A stretch of 64,000 nt of DNA, taken from the NCBI GenBank assembly GCA_041725895.1, contig JBGRQA010000006.1:62001-126000 (forward strand), in the 5' to 3' direction. Shown here piece by piece: positions 1 to 7,586 of the stretch. Position numbers and translations under genes: made by a program. The notes below the pieces were generated by a model. It did no database searches. It was given only the letters and a program-made list of their open reading frames with translations, and was not told where the DNA came from. Source of the DNA: JBGRQA01 sp041725895 (GTDB lineage: Bacteria > Bacteroidota > Bacteroidia > Bacteroidales > Marinifilaceae). Positions within the stretch are counted from its first letter, which is position 1, and each line of letters begins with the position of its first letter.

Positions 1-774
1 CTGGGAATCGTTTCGGGAGTGGCAGCCCTTTTCCTGCTAGTCATATTACTACTTCAAGGCAAATTAAGTCTGCTTAAACAAACAACATTTAAGGATATAC
101 AATCATCAGCCCTACTTGGCCTGCTGAATCCCTTTCTTTACTATGCTGGACTGCTAAAGGCCTATTCGTTGCTTTCAGCTCAATTAGCACTGAGTCTTAA
201 CTATATCTGGCCCATCACTCTGGTTCTACTTTCCATTCCTTTGCTAAAACAAAAAATTGGATGGAAGAGTATTATCGCAATCCTGATCAGTTTCATAGGG
301 GTATTGGTAATAGCAAACAAGGGTTCCTTTTCCAACATAAATTTAACCAATCCCCTGGGAATTGGATTGGCCTTGGCTAGTTCCATTATTTGGGCATTGT
401 TTTGGATTTTTAATGTTCGCGATCGCCGGGAGGATATCCTTAAGCTACTGCTCAATTTTGCTTTCGGTTTTGTCTACATTAACATTGCCATTGCCTTATT
501 TTCCGATTTTCGGATACCGGATTCCAATAGCCTTTGGGCTGCAGTTTACATCGGAATGGTGGAATGTGGTCTGGCCTATGTTTTCTGGCTGAAAGCTATG
601 CAATCCACCACAACAACGGACAAGATCAGCAACCTGGTTTTTCTAAGTCCGTTTATTTCCTTAATTTTCATTCACCTGATTCTGGGAGAAAACATTCATC
701 TCAGCACACTCTGTGGTTTGGTACTAATTGTGACTGGTATTCTTCTGCAACAATTCATCCGTAAAAAACAGTAA
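1..774 (+). CDS. EamA/DMT-family membrane transporter, 5' end cut by window
   Basis: Inner-membrane permease of the drug/metabolite transporter superfamily; the substrate cannot be read from sequence. About 257 residues are visible as a row of hydrophobic segments with few charges, ending in a short basic tail (RKKQ). Family members usually have about 290-300 residues and ten helices in two EamA repeats, so the first helices lie outside the window. A GTG at 19 could serve as a start, but the frame is open to base 1 and the missing helices make a cut gene more likely. The stop is two bases before ruvC, so the two genes are probably co-transcribed. Confidence 0.85.
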   Translation: MGIVSGVAALFLLVILLLQGKLSLLKQTTFKDIQSSALLGLLNPFLYYAGLLKAYSLLSAQLALSLNYIWPITLVLLSIPLLKQKIGWKSIIAILISFIGVLVIANKGSFSNINLTNPLGIGLALASSIIWALFWIFNVRDRREDILKLLLNFAFGFVYINIAIALFSDFRIPDSNSLWAAVYIGMVECGLAYVFWLKAMQSTTTTDKISNLVFLSPFISLIFIHLILGENIHLSTLCGLVLIVTGILLQQFIRKKQ

Positions 775-776
775 AA

Positions 777-1328
777 TTGAAAACCGACAGAATAATAATG
801 GGCATTGACCCCGGAACAAATCTTTTAGGTTACGGCCTTATTAAAGTGGTAAATAAAAAGCCTGAAATTCTGGTTTCAGGGGTATTGGATATGAAAAAGA
901 TGACCGATCCCTACCTCAAACTTCAAAAGATTTTCCAACGCATTACTCAAATCATCGATGAATTCCACCCGGATGAATTGGCTATTGAGTCCCAATTTTT
1001 TGGAAAGAACATCCAATCCATGCTAAAATTGGGCAGGGCACAAGGAGTTGCAATTGCCGCAGCACTTCAACGTAACATCCCGATTTTCGAATACGCTCCC
1101 CGAAAAATAAAATTGGCTATCACAGGAACCGGAACAGCTTCCAAGGAGCAAATGGCAGTAATCCTCCAACGTTTTTTCAAAATGAAAGAGATGCCTCAAA
1201 ATTTGGATGAAACGGATGCTTTGGCCATTGCCTTATGTCACTTTTTCCAGGCCAATGCCATCAAAACTCCCAAAAAGACCAGCTCCTGGGCCGAATTTGT
1301 GAAACAAAACCCTGACCGGGTAAAATAG
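777..1328 (+). CDS. ruvC: Holliday junction resolvase RuvC
   Basis: Crossover-junction endonuclease that cuts Holliday junctions symmetrically, working with RuvAB branch migration. The RNase H-fold catalytic residues are all present: D11 in GIDPG, E71 in LAIES, and D144/D147 in DETDALA. The 183-residue length fits the family. The first possible start is a TTG directly after the upstream stop. An ATG at 798 would begin at MGIDPG and leave almost nothing before the first strand, so TTG is preferred. A strong bidirectional terminator follows, separating it from the convergent HIT gene. Confidence 0.95.
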   Translation: MKTDRIIMGIDPGTNLLGYGLIKVVNKKPEILVSGVLDMKKMTDPYLKLQKIFQRITQIIDEFHPDELAIESQFFGKNIQSMLKLGRAQGVAIAAALQRNIPIFEYAPRKIKLAITGTGTASKEQMAVILQRFFKMKEMPQNLDETDALAIALCHFFQANAIKTPKKTSSWAEFVKQNPDRVK

Positions 1329-1341
1329 TAAGAGCAAAAAA

Positions 1342-1368
1342 AACGCTGCCCTTCGAAAAGGCAGCGTT
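1342..1368. terminator. Bidirectional intrinsic terminator
   Basis: Perfect 9-bp stem AACGCTGCC / GGCAGCGTT with a short loop, an A-run on the left and a T-rich stretch on the right. It lies between the convergent ruvC and HIT genes and can end transcription from both sides. Confidence 0.85.
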
Positions 1369-1389
1369 ATATTTTCTGTTTGGATTAAT

Positions 1390-1785
1390 CTAAACAAATT
1401 TTGCTCGAATTTTGGCCGCAATATCCTCCAATTCCTCCGAGGATAAACTCAATTTAGGGTTGGCAAAATTCAAATCTCCAATTTTTTGAAGAGGCACCAG
1501 GTGAACATGAGTATGAGGCACTTCAAGACCGATTACCGCAACACCAATTCGCTTGCATTCCACAACCTGTTCAATAGCTTTCGCTACCCGCTTGGCAAAC
1601 AAACTCAAACCGCTCAACATATCATCTTCCAGATCAAAGATATAGTCATTCTCCAGTTTGGGAATTACTAAAGCATGTCCTTTCGCCAATGGATTAATAT
1701 CCAAAAAGGCAAAGAAACGATCGTCTTCTGCTAACTTATAGCAAGGAATTTCTCCTTGAACAATTTTTGTAAATATCGTAGCCAT
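1390..1785 (-). CDS. HIT-family nucleotide-binding hydrolase (HINT-like)
   Basis: Small cytoplasmic histidine-triad protein, 131 residues, of the branch that hydrolyses purine nucleoside phosphoramidates and related nucleotides. The triad HTHVHLVPL (H91, H93, H95) is intact near the C-terminus, as the family requires. The N-terminal TIFTKIVQGEIP is also typical of HINT proteins. It lies 33 bp downstream of greA on the same strand, so the two are probably one transcription unit, an arrangement I recall from other Bacteroidota. The physiological substrate cannot be read. Confidence 0.9.
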   Translation of the reverse strand: MATIFTKIVQGEIPCYKLAEDDRFFAFLDINPLAKGHALVIPKLENDYIFDLEDDMLSGLSLFAKRVAKAIEQVVECKRIGVAVIGLEVPHTHVHLVPLQKIGDLNFANPKLSLSSEELEDIAAKIRAKFV

Positions 1786-1818
1786 TTGAATAATCTCTAT
1801 TTTAATTTCAGTTCAAAT

Positions 1819-2292
1819 CTACATGGTAATATCAACGATCTCAAAAGGAATGATACCATTGGGAACTTTAATTTCAACTACATCACCAACCTTTTTCCCT
1901 ACCAATCCTTTTGCGATTGGAGTATTAATAGAAAGCTTTCCATTTTTGAAGTCGGCTTCACTTTCCGATACAAGGGTGTAGGTCATCACGGCACCATTTT
2001 TCTTATTCTTAATGGTTACCTTGTTTAAAATCTGAACTTTAGACGTATCAATTTTCGATTCGTCAATTACCCTACTATTGGCAAGTGTATTTCGCAATTG
2101 GGCAATTTTCGCCTCCAATAATCCCTGAGCATCTTTAGCTGCATCATATTCAGCATTTTCAGAAAGGTCTCCCTTGTCGATAGCCTCTCCAATCTGACGT
2201 GAGATTTTAGGACGTTCCACGTTTTCAAGCTGCTCCAGTTCCTCACGTAACTTTTTCAAACCATCTTCAGTTACATATGAAATCTTAGACAT
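1819..2292 (-). CDS. greA: Transcription elongation factor GreA
   Basis: Secondary-channel factor that stimulates RNA polymerase to cleave backtracked transcripts. The 157 residues have the N-terminal antiparallel coiled coil (through about residue 75, including the acidic tip DLSENAEYDAAKD) and a C-terminal FKBP-like domain with VGDVVEIKVP. Start at MSKISYVTEDGL, typical for the family. A TATCTTTG -7 box on this strand at 2429-2436 implies a leader of about 130 nt. The HIT gene follows closely. Confidence 0.95.
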   Translation of the reverse strand: MSKISYVTEDGLKKLREELEQLENVERPKISRQIGEAIDKGDLSENAEYDAAKDAQGLLEAKIAQLRNTLANSRVIDESKIDTSKVQILNKVTIKNKKNGAVMTYTLVSESEADFKNGKLSINTPIAKGLVGKKVGDVVEIKVPNGIIPFEIVDITM

Positions 2293-2428
2293 AATATCCT
2301 CCTATTTTATTTTCCCTAAATCAATATTCTATTATAATTATTTCTATTTGTTTTTATCTCACGGCCCATTCCTTCTGCCGACATATAAAAACAAAAAGAA
2401 TCCCGATCACTCGGAACTCTTTCTGATG

Positions 2429-2436
2429 CAAAGATA
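2429..2436 (-). promoter_or_regulatory. Bacteroidota -7 promoter element for greA
   Basis: Reads TATCTTTG on the minus strand, an exact match to the Bacteroidota TAnnTTTG -7 consensus. Only greA-HIT lies downstream. No clear -33 TTTG is seen. Confidence 0.55.
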
Positions 2437-2515
2437 TATAATTTTTTCTTATTTCACATCATTTAACTTAATTGCCCACAGACAATTCCTTCATTAAAGA
2501 TAGGCAATTTTTAAA

Positions 2516-2947
2516 CTAGTTGTATTTCCGATTTATAATTTCTGAATAAATAATTGCCTGGCGCCAGTCGATCTCCTCTGTTTCCGCCACTTCATCCTCA
2601 TCTGTAGAAGGAGATTTTTTTCGTTCCTCCATAGTCTGAATCCGTTCCGGTTCTTTCATTACCTGATCGATCTCATCCTCTTCCAGCTCAATCACCTCAT
2701 CTGGATATCGTTGGTTTTCATTTTGATAAAGGTCCTCTTCCGGCTCAAAAGTGTGTACCACCTCTTTCCCGAGCAATGCTTCCAAAACGGTTTCAAAACC
2801 GGAGCTTTTTTCACCTCGCTCCCCCGGAGATGCTTCATTGGGAACTGGTTTGGCGGTTTTATTCGCCTTATTCTTTTTTAAAGCCCCTACAACCAGTAAG
2901 AGTACCATCAAAAGCAGGTAAAGAATATCACCCCATTTATCATCCAT
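2516..2947 (-). CDS. Single-pass membrane protein with acidic cytoplasmic tail, unknown function
   Basis: I do not recognise a named family. The 143 residues have one hydrophobic helix near the N-terminus (about 8-24, ILYLLLMVLLLVVGAL), then a basic stop-transfer patch (KKNKANK), then a long acidic, probably disordered region. It ends in a compact motif, WRQAIIYSEIINRKY, that I recall as the conserved end of many short Bacteroidota membrane proteins. The conserved end after a disordered linker suggests a tethered peptide that docks on a partner; that is inference. Confidence 0.75.
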   Translation of the reverse strand: MDDKWGDILYLLLMVLLLVVGALKKNKANKTAKPVPNEASPGERGEKSSGFETVLEALLGKEVVHTFEPEEDLYQNENQRYPDEVIELEEDEIDQVMKEPERIQTMEERKKSPSTDEDEVAETEEIDWRQAIIYSEIINRKYN

Positions 2948-3061
2948 AACCCAATTGTTTAGATATTTAGAAAAATCTTTAGCTTTGTTTCACCTAAAAA
3001 ATTCGAAACACAATATACTAAGAGTGCTTCAGTATCGTTAATTAGCCAAATCCGATTTAAA

Positions 3062-3529
3062 ATGAACAAATCATTCGTACAATCAAAATTACTATATTTT
3101 TTGATATTCCTTTTTGCCGGAACCCTATTTTCTGCATGCAGTTCCGATAAGGAAAATGAGGAAATTATTCCCTATACCTACATTAATTTCAGCATCAACC
3201 TCGATTACTACAACCATTTAAATCCAATTGGTAACTCCATACATTTTAAACAAATGCCAGGTGGAGCCTCCTTGGGATATAAGGGACACGGAATTATCGT
3301 CACCCATACAGTAGATGGCTTCGTGGCCTATGATGCAACTTGTACCCTTAATGTTGAAGCTGCGGAATCGCTGAAACTTTCAGAACCAATTGCCGAATGC
3401 CCCATTTGCAATAGTAAGTTTAATTTACTGGATGCTTATCCCCTTAACGAATCAGAGGCAAAATACCCCTTAAAAAAGTATCGTACTCGTTACTCCGTCT
3501 CCAATAACACTCTCTACATTAGCAACTAG
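3062..3529 (+). CDS. Rieske-fold-like lipoprotein with altered metal ligands
   Basis: Exported lipoprotein, 155 residues, with lipobox FSACSS near residue 26. The C-terminal half follows the outline of a Rieske ferredoxin domain: YDATCTLN where the first C-x-H pair would be, then ECPICNSKFNL where CPxHGSxFD would be, then a final strand pair. Both ligand histidines are missing, leaving C..(x)n..CPIC. A 2Fe-2S Rieske cluster is therefore unlikely; a structural zinc site or a dead fold fits better. No redox partner gene is adjacent. Function unknown. Confidence 0.65.
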   Translation: MNKSFVQSKLLYFLIFLFAGTLFSACSSDKENEEIIPYTYINFSINLDYYNHLNPIGNSIHFKQMPGGASLGYKGHGIIVTHTVDGFVAYDATCTLNVEAAESLKLSEPIAECPICNSKFNLLDAYPLNESEAKYPLKKYRTRYSVSNNTLYISN

Positions 3530-3730
3530 AGTTCTTTTTCTCTTTAAAATGGAATCTTTTCGGGATCATTCTCGAAAAAAATAATCTCCACAGATTAAAA
3601 ATAAAAAAATTCATTTACAACGCAAATTCTAAAAAGTTATATATGTGATATTTTAGAGCTATAAAAACTTGTTTCATTGACAGTTAATTCCTAATTTGAG
3701 TTTCATCTAACTGTTAACCTTTTTTATTTT

Positions 3731-6226
3731 ATGAAAAGAACAAGTTTTCTACTCGTATTGATGGCGCTTTTCCTACCCCTGGGAACATTCGCCAGTGAAG
3801 CGGACCTGGTGGTACCGGATCTTCACCAGAGCTTTTTCGGGAATTTAGGTACCGATGGCTGGAATTTACTAATGTGGGGCATGGGAATTATTTTCCTGGG
3901 TCTGCTTTTTGGCTTGGTTCAATTTGCCCAAATTAAAAAATTACCAGCCCATTCATCCATGCTGAAAGTAGCTAATATAATCTACGAAACCTGCAAAACC
4001 TATCTCTTGCAACAGGGAAAATTTCTGGTAATTCTATTTTTGATTATTGGTGTGGCCATATTCTACTACTTCTTTGGACTGAGCCACATGGCTATGTCCA
4101 AAGTACTTCTGATCCTCTTCTGGTCGGTATTGGGGATTCTGGGCTCTTACAGCGTTGCTTGGTTTGGGATCCGGATCAATACACTGGCCAACGCCCGAAC
4201 AGCTTTTGCATCCCTGCGCAAGAGACCCTTCGACGTAGTAAAAATCCCTTTAAAGGCGGGAATGAGTATTGGTCTGCTTTTGATTTGTGTAGAATTGATA
4301 ATGATGCTGGCAATTTTGCTTTTCGTTCCAGGCGAGAGCGCTGGTGCATGCTTCGTTGGTTTTGCCATTGGTGAGTCACTGGGAGCATCAGCCCTGCGGA
4401 TTGCAGGGGGAATCTTTACAAAAATTGCGGACATTGGAGCCGACCTGATGAAGATTGTATTCAACATTGGGGAAGATGATCCTCGTAATCCAGGTGTTAT
4501 TGCCGACTGTACAGGCGACAATGCTGGAGATAGTGTAGGCCCCACCGCCGATGGTTTCGAAACCTATGGTGTAACCGGTGTCGCCCTGATTACATTTATT
4601 ATACTGGCTGTAACCGGTATGGAATTTCAAGCCTCTTTTATTGTTTGGATTTTTGTGATGCGCCTTTTAATGGTGGTTACCTCACTCCTTTCCTACGAAA
4701 TAAATAATATCATATCCGCACAAAAGTACGGGAAAGCCTTAAAATTTAATTTTGAAGCTCCTCTTACCTCTTTAATCTGGATCGCCTCTACGGTTTCAAT
4801 TGCGGCGACTTACCTGGCAAGTTACTTTCTATTGGCCGAAATGCCTGGAATGGAAGGTACTGGATTGTGGTGGAAACTATCCACCATAATTAGTTGCGGT
4901 ACCCTGGCTGCAGCATTGATTCCGGAATTCACCAAAGCGTTTACAAGCTCAAAATCGCGCCATGTAGACGAAGTGGTAATCGCATCCCGTGAAGGAGGAC
5001 CTTCTCTGAATATTCTTTCAGGTATGGTAGCCGGGAACTTCTCCGCATTCTGGAAAGGTATGGTAATCGCTGCACTCATGGGAATTGCCTTCTTTATTAG
5101 TGGTATGGAACTGAATGTCTTTATGGATTATCCTTCCATTTTTGCCTTTGGTTTGGTAGCGTTCGGATTCCTTGGTATGGGACCGGTAACCATTGCTGTT
5201 GACAGCTACGGTCCGGTAACAGACAATGCTCAATCCGTATTTGAACTTTCACGTATTGAGCAAATCAAGGGAATCAAGCAAGAAATAACCAAAGATTTCG
5301 GCTTTGAACCCAACTTCGAAACCGGAAAACATTTTCTGGAGGAAAACGATTCAGCCGGAAACACCTTCAAGGCCACTGCCAAACCCGTACTGATCGGTAC
5401 TGCAGTGATTGGTGCTACCACCATGATCTTTTCCATTATTCTTATACTGAAAAAAGCAGGTCTCCTGCAAATTGAACTTACCGATGCTCCCGTACTATTA
5501 GGTTTCATTAGTGGTGGAGCAGTTATCTACTGGTTCTCTGGCGCTTCAATGCAAGCTGTAACCACCGGAGCCTACCGTGCGGTAGAGTTTATTAAAAAGA
5601 ACATCAATTTGGAAAAGGAGGAGGCAGACATTAACGATTCCAAATCGGTGGTTAAAATCTGTACCCAATATGCCCAAAAGGGGATGTGGAACATTTTTAT
5701 CGTACTGTTGAGTCTTACCCTGGCCTTTGCTTTTATCGACCCCAACTTTTTTGTGGCCTACCTGATTTCCATTGCCATCTTCGGACTTTTCCAGGCCATG
5801 TACATGGCCAATGCCGGAGGAGCCTGGGACAATGCCAAGAAAGTTGTGGAAGTAGACCTGAAGGAGAAGAATACTCCTCTTCACGAAGCTTCTGTAGTTG
5901 GTGATACCGTAGGTGATCCCTACAAGGATACTACTTCTGTGGCCCTGAACCCGATCATTAAGTTCTCGACCCTGTTCGGACTTCTGGCTGCGGAAATCTC
6001 CATTGAATTGATCAAAGGGGGTGAAGCAATGCTCTCCCGAAACATTGGATGGGCTTTCCTGATTATTGGATTGATTTTCGTGTATCGTAGCTTCTACGGC
6101 ATGCGAATCCCTCAAAAGGAAAAAAGCAACAATCAAACGCCCACACCAAAACAAGAAAAAAACAAAAATCCTCAAAAGAAGGAACAACTTGACCCGGTAC
6201 AAGTAAATGGGACAAACCACACCTAA
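3731..6226 (+). CDS. hppA: Membrane-bound ion-translocating pyrophosphatase
   Basis: Couples hydrolysis of pyrophosphate to Na+ and/or H+ export across the inner membrane. The 831 residues carry the substrate motifs EDDPRNP (248-254) and ADCTGDNAGD (258-267), plus a late GDTVGDPYKDTTS motif. E277 sits in FETY, the position of the gate glutamate of Na+-pumping enzymes such as that of Thermotoga; plant H+ pumps shift it by one helix turn. At the potassium determinant the segment NTFKATAK has Lys547, as in K+-independent enzymes, but Ala550, as in K+-dependent ones. There is a cleavable-looking N-terminal segment and an unusual Asn/Lys/Gln-rich C-terminal tail. A terminator follows. Confidence 0.95.
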   Translation: MKRTSFLLVLMALFLPLGTFASEADLVVPDLHQSFFGNLGTDGWNLLMWGMGIIFLGLLFGLVQFAQIKKLPAHSSMLKVANIIYETCKTYLLQQGKFLVILFLIIGVAIFYYFFGLSHMAMSKVLLILFWSVLGILGSYSVAWFGIRINTLANARTAFASLRKRPFDVVKIPLKAGMSIGLLLICVELIMMLAILLFVPGESAGACFVGFAIGESLGASALRIAGGIFTKIADIGADLMKIVFNIGEDDPRNPGVIADCTGDNAGDSVGPTADGFETYGVTGVALITFIILAVTGMEFQASFIVWIFVMRLLMVVTSLLSYEINNIISAQKYGKALKFNFEAPLTSLIWIASTVSIAATYLASYFLLAEMPGMEGTGLWWKLSTIISCGTLAAALIPEFTKAFTSSKSRHVDEVVIASREGGPSLNILSGMVAGNFSAFWKGMVIAALMGIAFFISGMELNVFMDYPSIFAFGLVAFGFLGMGPVTIAVDSYGPVTDNAQSVFELSRIEQIKGIKQEITKDFGFEPNFETGKHFLEENDSAGNTFKATAKPVLIGTAVIGATTMIFSIILILKKAGLLQIELTDAPVLLGFISGGAVIYWFSGASMQAVTTGAYRAVEFIKKNINLEKEEADINDSKSVVKICTQYAQKGMWNIFIVLLSLTLAFAFIDPNFFVAYLISIAIFGLFQAMYMANAGGAWDNAKKVVEVDLKEKNTPLHEASVVGDTVGDPYKDTTSVALNPIIKFSTLFGLLAAEISIELIKGGEAMLSRNIGWAFLIIGLIFVYRSFYGMRIPQKEKSNNQTPTPKQEKNKNPQKKEQLDPVQVNGTNHT

Positions 6227-6250
6227 TTAAGAGAATGCGATAGAATGAAA

Positions 6251-6279
6251 AACCTCCGGTCGGTAGCCGGAGGTTTTCT
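6251..6279 (+). terminator. Intrinsic terminator of hppA
   Basis: Perfect stem AACCTCCGG / CCGGAGGTT with a 7-nt loop followed by TTTTC, about 25 bp after the hppA stop. Confidence 0.85.
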
Positions 6280-6300
6280 TATTTTATCCCCATTGGGGTT

Positions 6301-7230
6301 CTATTTCAATATCTCAAGAGCTCTTTGCCTATCCCTGGCCAATTGAGCTTTTAATTCATCCAGGCTATTAAAACACTTCTCATCACGGATACGCTCGTGA
6401 AAAATAATGGAGATATTTTTGTAGTAGATGTTTTTATCAAAATCGAAGATATTCACTTCAATGCTTCGTTTGTCAAGGAGTGTATTTACGGTAGGCCGCA
6501 CCCCAATATTAAGCATTCCTTTGTAGCGTTCGTCATCAATATCCACTTCAACAGCATAAACACCATCGCGGGGAACTAACTTATAGCTTTCCTGAGGATC
6601 GATATTAGCGGTTGGAAATCCTATTTTGTGTCCCAGTTTCTGTCCATCCACCACATCACCTTTGATAAAGTATTTGTAGCCAAGATATCGGTTGGTTTTC
6701 CGTATATCTCCCTCCCCAATGGCTTTTCGGATTTTAGTAGAGCTAATATTAATGGCATCCATATTCAAAGCTTCCTGCCGTTCGATCTGAAAATTCAACT
6801 GATCTGCAAAAACTTTCAAATCCTCGTAACCACCTTCCCGGTTGTGTCCAAAACGGTGATCGTAGCCCACCACCAGGTACTTCATTCCCATCTGGTTCAC
6901 CAGAATCTTTTCAACAAACTCGGTGTACGATAAACGGGAAAACTCAAGGGTAAACGGAAAAACAACAAGATGATCAATTCCTGCAGCCTCCAAAAGCACC
7001 TTTTTCTCCTCTAAAGTATTGATGAGTCGCAAACTGTTATCCTGCGGATTAAGAACCAGGCGGGGATGCGGATAGAAAGTAAAAATTACGGTTTCTCCCT
7101 TCACCCGATGGGCCAGTTCCTGTAATCGATGGATTACCTTTCGATGCCCCAGATGAACGCCGTCAAATGTTCCGATGGTGACCACCGGATTTACGGCCTT
7201 AAAATCCTTCAAATCGGTATATACCTTCAT
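6301..7230 (-). CDS. ribF: Bifunctional riboflavin kinase / FAD synthetase RibF
   Basis: Makes FMN and FAD from riboflavin and ATP. The 309 residues have an N-terminal FMN adenylyltransferase domain with TIGTFDGVHLGHR (nucleotidyltransferase HxGH-type motif) and SSTKIR, then a C-terminal riboflavin kinase domain with GHKIGFPTANI and the GVYAV strand. The frame is open to 7332, but the family starts at MKVYTDLKDF (7230), giving the usual length. The extension upstream would run into the 22-bp inverted repeat. Divergent from gatB. Confidence 0.95.
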   Translation of the reverse strand: MKVYTDLKDFKAVNPVVTIGTFDGVHLGHRKVIHRLQELAHRVKGETVIFTFYPHPRLVLNPQDNSLRLINTLEEKKVLLEAAGIDHLVVFPFTLEFSRLSYTEFVEKILVNQMGMKYLVVGYDHRFGHNREGGYEDLKVFADQLNFQIERQEALNMDAINISSTKIRKAIGEGDIRKTNRYLGYKYFIKGDVVDGQKLGHKIGFPTANIDPQESYKLVPRDGVYAVEVDIDDERYKGMLNIGVRPTVNTLLDKRSIEVNIFDFDKNIYYKNISIIFHERIRDEKCFNSLDELKAQLARDRQRALEILK

Positions 7231-7316
7231 CCCTTGTTCTCTTGCTGTATTAGCCGGTCCTCCTATTGTTGAAACGGAAAGTTTTCCTTTTGGTTTTCCT
7301 CCAACCAGAAGAAACA

Positions 7317-7490
7317 AAATCCGGCCTGTCAATTTATGTTCCCAAAAATAGAAAAAAAATGGGAAGTATACCCCGGAAGCCCGCAGGAGATCCTCCGACA
7401 GTATCGAAGCTCATCCCCTATCGGCATAAAACAGCACTTCTTTTTCTCTTTATTTCGAAAAATCTTCGCATAAATTGACAGGCCGGATTT
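7317..7490. repeat. Segment bounded by perfect 22-bp inverted repeats (MITE or invertible element)
   Basis: Left arm 7317-7338 begins AAATCCGGCCTGTCAATT; the right arm 7469-7490 is its exact reverse complement over all 22 bases. They enclose 130 bp. The arms lie 86 bp from the ribF start and 96 bp from the gatB start. No clear target-site duplication flanks them. Perfect arms around a promoter-sized core are the layout of Bacteroidota invertible promoters; a non-autonomous transposon is the main alternative. Confidence 0.8.
7343..7350 (-). promoter_or_regulatory. Candidate -7 element inside the inverted-repeat segment, pointing to ribF
   Basis: TATTTTTG on the minus strand, matching TAnnTTTG, 4 bp inside the left arm. 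Transcription would begin at or in the arm and read into ribF. If the segment inverts, the same promoter would face gatB. Confidence 0.45.
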
Positions 7491-7586
7491 CAAAAGAATC
7501 AAAGAAACCAACTTCATGGTTACTTACAATTGTTTATCAGTTGTGATTCCTTATCTTCGACATACCAAAACAGATTTTCCAATTCA

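Larger units (their letters stand above)
7231..7586. other. Divergent ribF-gatB intergenic region
   Basis: 356 bp without a supported gene. It holds the perfect inverted-repeat pair 7317-7338 / 7469-7490 and, just inside the left arm, a promoter-like box pointing at ribF. The rest shows no recognisable element. Confidence 0.7.

Noticed and set aside
5546..6220. Long minus-strand ORF inside hppA (224 codons)
   Set aside because: It is antisense to a clear membrane pyrophosphatase frame and its translation has no family features.
7231..7332. 34-codon N-terminal extension of ribF
   Set aside because: It would run into the inverted-repeat arm and past the family start MKVYTD; the candidate promoter lies just beyond it.
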